From Cylicocyclus nassatus (taxonomy: Eukaryota > Nematoda > Chromadorea > Rhabditida > Strongylidae), in NCBI GenBank assembly GCA_958299035.1, contig CATQJL010000223.1, positions 78,881,322 to 78,945,321 of the forward strand: 64,000 nucleotides of DNA, written 5' to 3'. The notes under the pieces were generated by a model. It had not been told where the DNA came from, did no database searches, and was given only the letters and a program-made list of their open reading frames with translations. The translations under genes were made by a program, and so were the position numbers. The number at the start of each line of letters is the position of its first letter. Position 1 is the stretch's first letter. Positions 38,869 through 51,361 of this stretch are shown here, piece by piece.

Positions 38869-39099
38869 TTCAAACAGCGAACTAATTCACTAAACAAGAT
38901 AAATGGCGGCTGCCTTTTCATGCATTTATATTGTGCGGAACATACGTGAGTCCGCACATAACAGGGAAACCATTAATTGCCTGTATTCCATTGATAACAG
39001 CCTCCATTCACATGCATCGCAGCTGATATCTTTGCAGGGAAAACTTGCTAAGTGTCTGTCTGTATTGCGAAATCTTTCACATGATATAGTGGAAAGATA

Positions 39100-40190
39100 A
39101 CATGCTGGCTATCTGCTCCGTCTACTAATCATTTCCATGCGAAACTTGTGGAAGTCATGAACGGAGAACAAAGACTATGTTTTACAAATAAAGAATGTGC
39201 TTTGCAAAGGAGAAAACCACTTTCTGCTATCCGGCAGAAATGAAGCATGAGCGAGAATACGGTAAGAAAGGAGACGTTGCACAGCTTTTGGTACACTTCA
39301 AACTCACACCCCCTGAATGCAATTAGTTTGCGTTAAGATACTGTGCAGTACCTTGGCGCGATTTTGGTACGATTGACTGATTGCTAAACGAAAATGACAG
39401 TCATTCTGGGTCATAGTTTCTTCTCGTGCGGAATTATCACGGTATTACGACAGTATGATATAGGCTTGAGTATCGAACTCGCTATCTACCAAAGGGGTCG
39501 TTTGATGCTGATTACGAGCAAACATTCCTCAAGTGGAACCTCATTGGAGCCATGAGTGCGATAGTCTAGGAACAGAGTCTCAATAATGTTGAGGCTCTGT
39601 ATCCCATTTGATTGAAGGGCAGTAGAAGGGTGGGTCAACAAAAAAAAGTAAAACGGCAAAAGCAACCGCGATACGTTCAGAAACCCATCTTGGCGCTCTT
39701 TTTGTTATTCACGTTTCTGCTTACCGCCAATTGACAGTCGGAAGAAGCAAGGAAAAGTGCATATCTTCTTCTTGAGGACATTTCGCACGCAGTGGGAATG
39801 AGTTGGGACTACGAAAGTAGAATACGCTTTGCAACATTGCTTAAAAAGCTCTAGGTATCTAGGTCAAATAGTGATGCTACAGTCACGTGTAAAACACGTT
39901 GGGATATGGCCTCATACTCTCATCACAACACTAACCAAGTAGTGCTGGATTGGCAATATTTTAATATGCTTGGGGAAATATAATGCACAAACTACTAGAG
40001 AACTGTGGCAATGGGCCAATGATTAACACCCGTGTTAGATATCTATATGTCGAGTAGATAGAAGAACTGTGCTATCCAGAGCCCTGCTCATTTGTAATTA
40101 TATGTACAAACGACTGCTGCAAAGTCGCATCAACAAAGTCCGATGAATTTAAATCGAACTTATTCACAGGAGAGGTAGCCAACCACGCGA
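39100..40190. other. No gene recognised
   Basis: Unique-looking AT-rich sequence without a convincing exon, inverted repeat or TE protein fragment. Confidence 0.5.
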
Positions 40191-40250
40191 CGGTTGAGTA
40201 AGAGTCGGCCGTGTAGGGTATCATGATTACTAGGTTGCAGCACAAGGTCA

Positions 40251-40954
40251 TCAAGACCTTATAATAACGGGCTAAGGGTTGTTTACGTGTTTTGTGTGTG
40301 TCTGTGTGTCCGTCTGTTACGAAATTCGTAGAGCGTGTTCCAGCCAGTGTTCTAAACCCAAATTTTGCATAGCGCATGCTCCCTTCATGAAAGTCTAAAA
40401 TGCAAAAGCACGAGTAGATTCGTCGAGTGGATCCCTCAGAAATTGCGCGCCAAACGGATCCACCTGGCTTCTGTCTCGCAAAATTGGGTCTGTATCACCA
40501 CTTTTTGCAAAGTCGTGGGTGTGTTTGGTTAGCAAATGTGCAAACGATGGACTTTAGCCCAAAATGCGGTCAAAAGTTTACTACATTACGAAAACGGCGC
40601 CAAAAAGAATTGGTTGCGTATATGTTCAATTTGCCAAGGTTCTAGCCAAGCATTTCAGAAGATTTTCGCACAGAGATGTAGCTCACGATTACTATTGCCT
40701 TTATGGCGACTACCAAGCCATGACAAATTCAAAAACCTATTCAAATTTGCGTTTGTCTTCCTGTGAAAAGTTTCATCCACGCGAAATCACCGATTTTACG
40801 TGAAAAAGCTTTTTAAATGAGTAGTTGTTTACATTTTATTCGTTGTAGTCGGCATAGCGCTGTGAGTTCCAGTGCCACAATTCTACGAGAATGAGTAAGG
40901 CACATAGATAGTAGGACCAGTGCGAGCCTCTGCGAAGCAGAGGTGACGCACTGG
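40251..40954 (+). mobile_element. Non-autonomous Helitron, copy B, unexpanded
   Basis: TCAAGACCTTATAATAACGG follows a host A, and CTGG precedes a host T. The hairpin CCTCTGC-GAA-GCAGAGG lies seven bases before the CTGG. It is 704 bp long because the TG tract is only a few units. The flanks (GCAGCACAAGGTCA and TAATAATAAAGTTTATTAGG) are joined without the element at 43031-43060, giving a paralogous empty site. Confidence 0.92.
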
Positions 40955-41220
40955 TAATAATAAAGTTTATTAGGTGGATCATCAGATATAGAATAAACAG
41001 CGGCGGTTGATGAAAGGGGATATCTGGGGATGAGCGTACCGCTTTGCAGCCGGGATTCGAAACTTCTTCTCTCTTCCTCCTCCTCTCGTCCTCTTGCACG
41101 CCGCTCGGCGCGCTATCAGCATCATACCGCTTCGTCGACAGTGGCATTCTGTAAACATCTGCATAAGTATACGGACCATCTTTACACCTCCCCATTTTGC
41201 CCAAAAGTCCTGAAGGGACT
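40955..41220. repeat. Direct repeat flanking the helicase region, left copy
   Basis: Contains AATAATAAAGTTTATTAGG, GCAGCCGGGATTCG, CTTCTTCTCTCTTCC and GTGGCATTCTGTAAACATC. The same segment recurs in the same orientation at about 44010-44225. The short AATAATAAAGTTTATTAGG part also occurs at 43046. Confidence 0.75.
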
Positions 41221-41233
41221 TTTAAAATATTTC

Positions 41234-42985
41234 CTATGAACAAGCTAAGTGCACACTTTCTGTGTTCACGCCCGCAAGTAGCGGCCCAAGCTTGTCGATG
41301 GTATGATCGCGTTGTGGTTCTCGCCCAGTCCAGAACCGTCTTCCAGAACGGCATTGCTCGAGGGATTCTCGATGGCCCAGCACGAATTGCCCGTGTCTGC
41401 ATTTAGTTAGAGCGACGTTCATCCGTCGTGGGTCTCCCCGAAACTCCGCTCCTTCCGGATTGAAGTGCGTCTTCGTTGTCAACACGATCACGACATCCTC
41501 TTGTCTCCCCTTAACGGTGTCTACCGTGGAGAGGTTTGCATCGATCCTCGTGACGAATTCCTCCAAGCATTCGTACTGATCCTTGTAAAAGGTGATGATA
41601 ACGAGGTTATTCGCCGCAACTCCTCTTCGGATAGCGTAGTAACCGGAAACTCGCATATCATCTTTCTTCCCCCCTTCGTTATAATGCGAATGTGAGGCAG
41701 ACTGCACCGACGTTCCGTTGACGTGCACAAACATGAACGGCAGTTGGGGATTTGGGAAATCCATCACATCTAATAGTAGGTGTCTGTCTTTTGCGGCTAC
41801 ACCCTTACCAGCGAACCTTCATAGCACAAGGTGTTGGGAAAATTGATAAGTGCTAAATGCGCTCGGAAGATGGTGACGAGGCTGCACAATGGAACGGCTT
41901 TTGCTTGCTGAAGAACGTTCATGATACTTTGCGCTCCCATTCTGGCGGGGTAGGACAATCGCGAACAGCGAGCGTAGGGTTCAATTGATGGATGTCCCCA
42001 ATGTAGATGTGCCGTGCTTGAGGAATCCGCGCCGTAATCGCCATGAATTCTGGAATTTGCGAAGCTTCGTCGCATATGATAAGGTTGAACCTGCCAAGGT
42101 AACCCTTGAAAAGCCCGTCTTTGTTCGTGGTGTTGAGTAAGATGTCGTTGTGATGCACACAATCTTGGCATCCATGCGGCGGAACATAACATCGACCATG
42201 TCTTGTAAATTTCGGGAGATGTCTTATTCCGCTAATATGATGTCTTCTCTTTCTTAGGGCCGCATGCACTAACATCCCCGCGGGGAGGTTAGTGCATGCG
42301 GCCCTTAGTCCGTGAGGTCGGTGCGTCGTTCCCTCTTGTACCTTTCGTAACAAATTTGCCCTTCCGTAAAAATGCGGCACTTTCTTTCTCTCTCGCCGTG
42401 AGCTGTTGTTGGAACACTCCTATTACCTTTGAGATTTCAGGGAGGTCCACGACAGGTCGGGGCGTCCGCGTCGAAAGCAATGGCTTCTGCTATAAAGCGA
42501 GTAACTCTCACCTGCTGCGCCTCCTCAAACCCGAGAATGGTGTTGGCGAACTGAGTGACGGCAGTGTTGGTTGAGATGATGATGACTCGTTGCCCGGCGA
42601 GCGCTTGACGTATGGCCACACTTGCACCGACGACCGTCTTTCCTGTTCCGAATGCGGCCTGGATCGCTTGGATATTTGCTGTTGTCTAGGCCACGGCACC
42701 CTGCTGATCGCGCGTTAGCTGCAGTCGGCGGCTGCAGTGTTATCGAGGCGATGAGTGTTTGTCTTCGTCGCCTTCCGCTTCCTCGGCCGTCTTACATCCT
42801 AGTTCGTGTGCTCCATAGGCGATGTCAATTAAGGTGGTATCAGTTCCGCCTTCCTCTGGATTCTTGTGTATCTGCATTCTCGAGACCGACTCGAATGCTG
42901 GGTTGGCATCTGCCGGAGTACGGCCTAGTTTGACGAAAAGATCTAAGAATGCGGTGCTGTGAACCACTGTGTGTACCACTCGCTG
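41234..42985 (-). pseudogene. UPF1-like SF1 helicase pseudogene
   Basis: Helicase motifs occur in order on the minus strand but in shifting frames: Walker A FGTGKTVVGA (42635-42649 encodes GTGKT), motif Ia-like RVIIISTNTAVTQFA, Walker [12 protein letters not shown] (about 42060-42080), [10 protein letters not shown], a segment ending LALINFPNTLCYEGSL like the UPF1 YRMHP..FYEG region, TVDTVKGRQEDVVIV (motif V) and DPRRMNVALTKCRHGQFVLG (motif VI). Several frameshifts, stops such as the one after the KHSSPR segment, and an inserted hairpin at 42256-42305 show it is not functional. Multi-copy helicases of this type are common in nematodes; whether this one belonged to a mobile element is open. 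Confidence 0.82.
42256..42305. repeat. 50-bp near-perfect hairpin within the helicase pseudogene
   Basis: AGGGCCGCATGCACTAAC is exactly inverted as GTTAGTGCATGCGGCCCT around a 14-base centre that itself contains TCCCCGCGGGGA. It interrupts helicase coding similarity between the motif Ia side and the Walker B side. Confidence 0.9.
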
Positions 42986-43150
42986 CTACCAGTAAGAGCC
43001 GGCCATGTAGAGTATCATGATTACTAGGTTGCAGCACAAGGTCATAATAATAAAGTTTATTAGGTGGATCATCAAATATATTAGGTTGTTACATAAGTCT
43101 TGTTACACTTTAATTTCTTACGACGATAAGTCGTGAACTTCATAATTTTA

Positions 43151-43953
43151 ATAGGGCTCCAGGGTATCATTCGATAGAGCAAAGCAAGCTCTACAAGAAA
43201 GTATGCAAAAATTTGCCCCAGCTCCGACCCACCGTAACTTGCATCCGGAATATGAGTCGCACTGAAGGCTCAAAAATTGCGAAAAATTCATATCTTTTTT
43301 CAGAAAAATCCTACGAATCTCCAACTTGCTCATAAAAATTGCACACTATATCAGACACTCATGTGTATCGTTCCTGTATTTTTTCCTCAACTAGAAATCG
43401 AGAAAAGGCAAATTTTTCAGTTTTTACAGAAACGAAGCTATTTTGTTTTTACTCATGTAGCTGTATACTATAAGCTCTTAGAAGTATAACCGTAAATTTT
43501 TAGCTTTCTAGAGCCCTAGTTTTCGGAAAATGCCAAATTTGGTTTCTCACTCAAGTGTTCAATGCTAAATAGGTATTTCGAAAACTAGGGCGTCTGGAGA
43601 GCTGAAAATCTACGCTTATACTTCTAAGAGCTTATAGTATACAGCTACATGAGTAAAAACAACATAGCTTCGTTTCTGTAAAAAATAAAGAATTTTCCTT
43701 TTCCCGATTTCTAGTTGAGGAAAAAATACAGGAACGATACACATGAGTGTCTGATATAGTGTGCAATTTTCATGAGCACGTTGGAGATTCGTAGGATTTT
43801 TCTGAACAAAGATATGAATTTTTCGCAGTTTTTGAGTTTTCAGTACGACGATTTTCGATGCAAAGTTACAGTGGGTTGAAGTTGGTGCGAACTTTTGCAG
43901 ACTCTTTTGTAGAACTTGCTTTGCTCTATCGAATGGTATCCTGGAGCCCTGTA
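43151..43953. mobile_element. 0.8-kb foldback, AGGGCTCCAGG ends
   Basis: Arms of about 380 bp (AGGGCTCCAGGGTATCATTC at the left and its inverse at the right) meet near 43560. Arm identity is high over long blocks such as CGTTCCTGTATTTTTTCCTC. No transposase. The terminal GGGCTCC is shared with the 21128 family. Confidence 0.9.
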
Positions 43954-44009
43954 AAGAATATGAGGTGCATAACTTATCGCCGTTAGAAGTTAAGTGTAAC
44001 AACACTTAT

Positions 44010-44225
44010 GTAACAAACTAATAGAATAACACCAGCGGTTGATGAAGGGAGATACCTGGGGACGAGCGTACCGCTCCGCAGCCGGGATTTGGGACTTCTT
44101 CTCTCTTCTTCCTCCTCTCGTCCTCCTCTTGTACGCCGATAGTCGCGTTATCAGCATCATCTCTGCTTCGTCGACCGTGGCATTCTGTAAATATCTGCAT
44201 AAGTTTATGGGACCATTTTTACGGT
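44010..44225. repeat. Direct repeat flanking the helicase region, right copy
   Basis: Direct-orientation partner of 40955-41220 (GCAGCCGGGATTTG, TCTTCTCTCTTC, GTGGCATTCTGTAAATATCT). It places the helicase pseudogene and the 43-kb foldback between two copies of one segment. Confidence 0.75.
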
Positions 44226-44239
44226 TGGTTCTACCGTTC

Positions 44240-45180
44240 TTGAACAACGACTAATGTTGACAATGTAGTGTACATCGAGTGGTTCCGTAAATGCAATGCA
44301 TCTCGCAGGCGAAATTCGCATGCCAGACGCTGTCAGACGCGCCGTCGTATTAGCGCTGTATATGAAAGGCAGAAATCTAGAGGCAGTAGAAATCATAGAC
44401 TCGAATGAATGTATTATGACCCAGACGTTTGAAAAGAAACACCTACAAAGGCAAGCGAAAAAGCCCTATCTTTGTGCTTGCCCTTTATCTCCGAATGGAT
44501 TACCGCAGTCAAACAATGCCTGATACAAGCACAGCTTGAAAAAGATACTGGCCCGTAATAAACCTCGTCAGGGCATGTCCCCTGAGGCGGACCGGAGTCG
44601 ATCTCTCGGCACCTCAGTTCAGCATACAGCGAGCTATCGATCTGGGTGCTGATCGTTCTGCTGACATGACAATTCTCAAGCCTAGAAACAGCAGCAGTTT
44701 TGTACGGGCCTGGCCAAATGGATAAGGATTGCGATGAAACATAGGCGATCATGGCTCGAGATCGCTTAGCGGAATCCTTTTTGCTGCATCGGCGCGCAAT
44801 CATCGGTAGGGGTCACTTATTGAAAAAAACGATGATGACCGCTATCAAGAGACTCGCCTAGCAAATAAATGGAGAGAACAATTTCACAGTATTTTAGCGC
44901 GAATTTTCATTTAAAAAAAAACACATTTTTGAACAGAAAGACAACGAGACAAGCAAATAAATATTCATTCACTGCAGCATTCAAAAAAATAAGGCAAATC
45001 CCGCGAAAAAGATTAAAACTTGAATTTCCGTTTTCTTGCCTGCGAATAGCTGATCATCGATTTTTTTCCTCCGCAGGTCCCCCAAATATGTGCAATTTGG
45101 CGCACTCTCGTCTGCATAATTTGGCGTCTTGAGGTGTATTGTAAGTTACTCAGGAGCAACTTACGAAGATTTTCTCTGCG
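44240..45180. other. No gene recognised
   Basis: Short overlapping ORFs on both strands (for example 44296-44523 plus and 44414-44803 minus) have no recognisable domain or splice support. Confidence 0.45.
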
Positions 45181-45233
45181 TTTCCTCTTTAGAACACTAT
45201 TTCTGGACATCATCGCTCATATCATCTCCCATG

Positions 45234-45292
45234 ACCTGGCAGGGAGATTATCTCCCTGCCGAACTTCACCTGAGGCTCACCTCTCAGGTGAC
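45234..45292. repeat. Two adjacent small hairpins
   Basis: GGCAGGGAGATTATCTCCCTGCC is a perfect palindrome apart from its centre, written here as stem GGCAGGGAGAT / ATCTCCCTGCC. It is followed by the stem CACCTGAG / CTCAGGTG. Both lie beside a Penelope-like fragment. Confidence 0.6.
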
Positions 45293-45485
45293 GTTGCATC
45301 CCTATAGCATGGGGAAATGGGCGGTCATCATTTTACTGACGGAACCTCACATGAAGGTCTCAGGGGAGATCATCTCCCATGACCGAGCTTTACTACGGGC
45401 CATTGTCTCGGTTAACATCCCGCGAGACAACATCGGAAATCTGTTTGTTGCTTTTATGATTGAGTCAACACCAAAATTATTATAG

Positions 45486-45960
45486 CATTTATTCGGCTAA
45501 AGTTTCGGCCTAGTCGCCTTCGTCAGAGCCCATAAAGTGAGGAACATTAGGAATTAACCTCTCAAACATCTAAAGGAATCTCATCGACCACTGAGGTACG
45601 TATCAACGAACATCTAACTAACAAGAAGAAGCTCAGCATGGCTAGTCCACCGGGAGCGCAAACATAACCAGGATAATTTTGATGTCAGGTACAAAATCTG
45701 GACTCATAAACACCACATTTCCCGCTCGAATAGCCTGGAAGGCTCTGTATTCTTGTCCGAGAGCAGAAACTAAAACACGGATGAAAAATGACGAGTAATT
45801 TGAGCCTTATCTGTTGTATTGCTGGACTGTGAGACTGTGTGCCTAGCTTAGCAGCCGCGTAGTGACTGTGCGCTCATTTGACAACCCACTCAACCAAGCA
45901 CATCTGGGGCGGTATGTATCAATCGCCCGTCCGGTAAGTTACCCGGACAGGTAGTTTCCG
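45486..45960. mobile_element. Penelope-like terminal fragment with hammerhead-like motif
   Basis: On the minus strand 45486-45531 reads CTGACGA, a short GGC/GCC stem and then GAAAC, followed by AATAAA. At 45876-45920 TCATTTGACAACCCACTCAA and CCAAGCACATCTGG match TCATTTGACACCGCACTCGA and CCAAGCATATCCGG at 61920-61960 in the large inverted repeat. No RT is present here. Confidence 0.5.
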
Positions 45961-46752
45961 CTTCACACTTCGGTGCCGTGGGGATCCGTGTCCTTGCTTG
46001 TCGCTCATATTTTGGAGGCTCTACTACCCAATATTGTAGCACAATGAATAGCAGCACTTTGCTGTATTGGGTGAGATCGTTATTTGTATGGCCCCGAATG
46101 GGACCTCCCACTGATCACGCTCATTTTCAAAGTTACTTGTATCCGCAAAAACTTAATGAAAACATCAGCAGTTTTGCTGTCGATTTAGCTGCTGTAAGGT
46201 GTCCCGCTACCCAAAGCGTGTAACATCTTCATCAGCACGCCAAAACACTTTGTGGAGAAAGTTGAAGCGAATTTTGAGGACTCCAATTATTTGGCCAGCG
46301 AGGACAGAAGGCATTTCGAACATGGTTGACTTCGTCTTAAAGTGAGCTAGCTACCCCTTTTTGCACTCTTACAAAGCATGCTCTATCTTAGTCTATAAAA
46401 AAACTCACTATATTTACGCCACTAGGGCACTAGAAGCCCAGCCAAGATTTTTTTATCGGGTTCTTCGCTTTCAGTGGCTGGCTTTGAGCAACTATTACTC
46501 CTGAATTCTATGCGAACTGACACAAAAAACTCGTATTTAGCACAAAAAAGGCTAGAAAGACGCAGTTAGGTCTTGCTGAGATGTGTTTGAGATATAGATC
46601 TTTGTATGCTTCATTCACATCAGCCCGATTTGGTTATGATCATATTACCGGGGCTTCGCTCCGGATGACTTACCTTTTTTGGTGAATGTAGGTCACCATT
46701 ACATGGCTCCATGTATCGAAGGTATGCATGTAATGTTTGCAACCAGAAGTGA

Positions 46753-46890
46753 TATAAGCTCCTGCAAGACGAAGGCGGTCGGTTCGATGTGCAACGCGGC
46801 TGCGGCATGGCTGCGTCACAGCCGCGTCACAGCCGCGTCACAGCCACGTCGCACATCGAACCGACCGCCTTCGTCTTGCAGGAGCTTATA
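46753..46890. mobile_element. 138-bp palindromic element with three 11-bp repeats
   Basis: TATAAGCTCCTGCAAGACGA with AGGCGGTCGGTTCGATGTGC is perfectly inverted at the right end. The centre holds direct GCGTCACAGCC repeats. Ends are shared in part with 2024-2156 and 59045-59272 (GACGAAGGCGGTCG). Confidence 0.9.
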
Positions 46891-46899
46891 CTGCTTGCG

Positions 46900-47780
46900 A
46901 ATCAATGCTGACATCTACAGACTGAGCAAAACGAAAAGCTCATATATGACCAGCAAGGTCAATTAACTTAGTAAAAGGTCTCTAGCACAAACACTTGGGG
47001 CTATACATGTTCCCATTAGCGAAAAACCTTTCGAGAAGTTCTCACCTAATTTACAAAAAGCGAGAGGTGATTTGTTTAATACAGTAGATCTGTTGAAGCC
47101 AGCCTCACAACGTGGTATCTGAAGATCCGCGAAAGCTACCCACGCAAGGGAATCACTACTGACCAGGTGTTACTTTATTATATACAACTCAATCATGGTT
47201 ATGTATGTAAAAAGACAATGAAACCTTGAACAGCACAGGAGAAATCAGCCTCGAGCATAAAGTGTTTAAAATGAAAGAAAAGCAGGAAAAGGCGAATAGG
47301 TGCACCAAAATGTGCAGGCATTTTGTAGAAGAGGCTGCGAAACTGCAGTAAAGCAATCACATAGACCGAAACGTATAGAATCTGAGGCTTGCGTACTATA
47401 TATTTATGATGATCCCGTTATTCGGTGATTGAGCCGCGGACAAAAGATAGCTGACTTGTCCCCGGTGAAGACCTCATGGCGGAGAGCGAGATTTCTATTG
47501 GCACTGTTCTCGAGGAGAACTGATTTGGGGTATGGGGCTAAATTTCAGTGAGTTGTTGATTCCTAAGAAAAAAACATGTAACTAGGACGGGCTGCTTTAC
47601 GGTTATCGAATGCATAAATCATAGTTGGTAGCGCTGAAAATACAGGAGAAATGATATATTCATGAAATGCAATGTACTCGGGCGTCGGAAAGGAATGGGA
47701 CACTCTTAACCACTTTTGTTTATCATCTTTCCACGTAGAACAACTTTCAATCACAATGTAATCACCATTAGTATCAACAA
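46900..47780. other. No gene recognised
   Basis: AT-rich sequence; no domain, repeat ends or convincing exon seen. Confidence 0.45.
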
Positions 47781-47789
47781 CTGTCAAAA

Positions 47790-48660
47790 TCGCTCTGGCA
47801 ATTAATGGATTCCCTTCTTCCAGAACTCCGGCAGCAGCGCTGCAAAGAAGTTTGAGAGGGCAATTTTGACTTTATCATGATTTGGAAGCTTTCTCTTTGC
47901 AAGTGAATTTTTAACGAGCGGAAGAGGTGGTAGTTTAATGGCGCAAAATCAGGAGAGTGGTGGATGGGGCACGACAGCCTTCGAGCCGCTGCAACTCCTG
48001 GCAGGTGGCGGAAGCGATGTGCGGCCGAGCATGTCATAGAGAAAAGCGACTTCCAGACGTCTTCGCCTTTTCCTGGACTGTGGCAGCCAGCACTCTCAAT
48101 GGCTTTATGTCAGTGGCGTACCCAGGATTTCGGGTCGGTGGGGGGGGGGGGCGCGACGAAAAGCCACGCACTCCGAATTTTTTTTGGGATGTTTCCCAAA
48201 ATTTTTCCGGGCCCCTGACCCCAAAATTTCAGAAAAAGGGGGCGTGGCAGCAGCCACGCCCCCGAAAAATTTTTTTTACAAGGCTAACTTGAATTTTTAA
48301 AAATTTTTTAAAATTATTGCAATTATTTAAAAGTAAAAACAAGTCCTCTGCACATTTTCATAACACATTTAAGTAACTTTCAAAAATTTCGCGACCCATT
48401 CTCGGGGGGGGGGGAGGCGCCCCCCCCCGCGCCCCCCCCCCCCCCCTTCGGTACGCCACTGATATATATATATACCCCCCTGTGACCGTCTGCCTGATTT
48501 TCAACAACTCCCAAGACAGCACCCCAGTGCATCCCACCAACAGAGAAACATCTTCTTTCCGTGCACCACTGGTTACGGCTATGTAGTGGCTCTTCTTCGC
48601 GAGGTAGCCAGAAACGGCTTTCTCATCTGCTTATAGAGGACCCCTGACTCGTCCCCAGTC
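47790..48660 (-). mobile_element. Mariner transposase remnant split by another element
   Basis: Minus strand, from high to low coordinates: LVTGDESGVLYKQMRKPFLA (second catalytic Asp region, ITGDEKWVLY in mariners), VHGKKMFLCWWD, then a shift to GVLSWELLKIRQTVTG. This is interrupted by 48115-48465. It resumes with ARPHIASATCQEL and HSPDFAPLNYHLFRSLKIHL, the conserved end holding the third catalytic Asp. Frameshifts show it is inactive. The N-terminal part is missing. Confidence 0.75.
48115..48465. mobile_element. GTGGCGTACC-family MITE inserted in mariner
   Basis: TCAGTGGCGTACCCAGG at the left is inverted at the right as GGTACGCCACTGA. It contains long G- and C-runs and an AT-rich core. Mariner coding similarity continues on both sides, so this insertion is younger than the mariner copy. 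Confidence 0.82.
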
Positions 48661-48778
48661 ACCAGGCTTATTTATTTACCTATTTATTGAAAGTGCGCCG
48701 AAAAAAAGGAACTCAAACAAATGGGGAACCAGCTAGTCTTAAAGCTCAGGCAGATAAAAATGACATGGAAGAAAACAA

Positions 48779-50355
<1,577 letters not shown>

Positions 50356-50629
50356 TTACAAATTAAAACACTGTAGATCATTGAAATTTAAATCAGTTTT
50401 AGCTTTTCGAATGACATTCGAAGTCACAGAATAAATGCTGAGACCTTGCTTCCTTCAAAAATTGTAGTGCCCCCTTTTTTTTGCAAGCGAGCCTGCGGGC
50501 GAAGGCTAGCTGACTAGGCCCAAACAAAGTTGCATTTCAGAGAAGAGCGAAGGTTATTAAGCACAGAAATGGGTAAATACTCTGGAAATTCATGTTCGGA
50601 TAGGATTGTTTTGGGATGTGGTCGAGATG

Positions 50630-51110
50630 CTATCTCGTGTGTTTTCGGACAGCTTTGACAAAGATTTCTTCATGTGCGGCCGAAGAAGAAAGGATTGGCA
50701 AACCGAGACGCTGCTGTTCGACTGGAGTTGGTAGCCCATGAGGAATCCATCTCGCTAACACTCTTCTATAGCAAAGCTTGTGGAGACTACCAACTATATT
50801 CAAGGCATGTTCAAGATTCTTCTCCATTTCTCGAATTCAGAATGCTGCTGCACCTAATCAAGAAGATTGCAATCTTTTAATGTCTTTGCCCTCTCAGAAC
50901 TCCTTTGTGATTGAGACTTGTATCACCGGAAGCAAAGCCTTTGTACCAACGGGCGACTGCAGATTTGGTGACCGTCCCTTCACCCATTGCAGTGTTAACA
51001 TTTTCGACGACCTCGCGCGTACTGCTGCTGCGGTGCTGCTCGTAGTAAATTTGAGCACCAACCCATCTTTTTGGTTGGTGTAAGTTGCATTTGTTCCGAA
51101 AATGCCCCAT
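50630..51110 (-). mobile_element. Mariner transposase remnant, N-terminal half
   Basis: Minus strand 51045-50890 encodes STREVVENVNTAMGEGTVTK with ARWYKGFASGD, the paired HTH of mariner transposases. 50827-50630 then gives LARWIPHGLPTPVEQQR, matching the WVPHEL linker. The catalytic domain is not visible downstream. It is separated from the other mariner fragment by Helitron copy C, but the two fragments overlap little and need not be one copy. Confidence 0.7.
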
Positions 51111-51132
51111 TACTTTCCGACCACCCCAAGGC

Positions 51133-51361
51133 CTCGGGCAGAGTTCACGCGATTTTATCGTCGCGATTCTTCCGACAAGACAAACAGTTACGAGTCCATT
51201 GCATGCCGAACATCTTGCATTTCGGTTGTTGAGTTTTCCAACACGACCAATCGTGACTAACTATTACAACCGATATGCAAGATGATCGGACAATGGACTC
51301 GTAAGGTTTGTTGTCTTGTTGAAAGAATCGCGGCGATAAAATCGCATGAACTCTGCGCGAG
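51133..51361. mobile_element. 229-bp palindromic element
   Basis: CTCGGGCAGAGTTCACGCGA with TTTTATCGTCGCGATTCTT is inverted at the right as AAGAATCGCGGCGATAAAAT and CGCATGAACTCTGCGCGAG. It lies directly upstream of the mariner fragment. Confidence 0.85.

Noticed and set aside
38448..38957. 169-aa minus-strand ORF
   Set aside because: It lies within the AAAGGCAGTG foldback and its nested palindrome; open frames arise from GC-rich inverted arms.
45129..45485. 118-aa plus-strand ORF as a gene
   Set aside because: It covers two hairpins and the Penelope-like end, with no domain or splice context.
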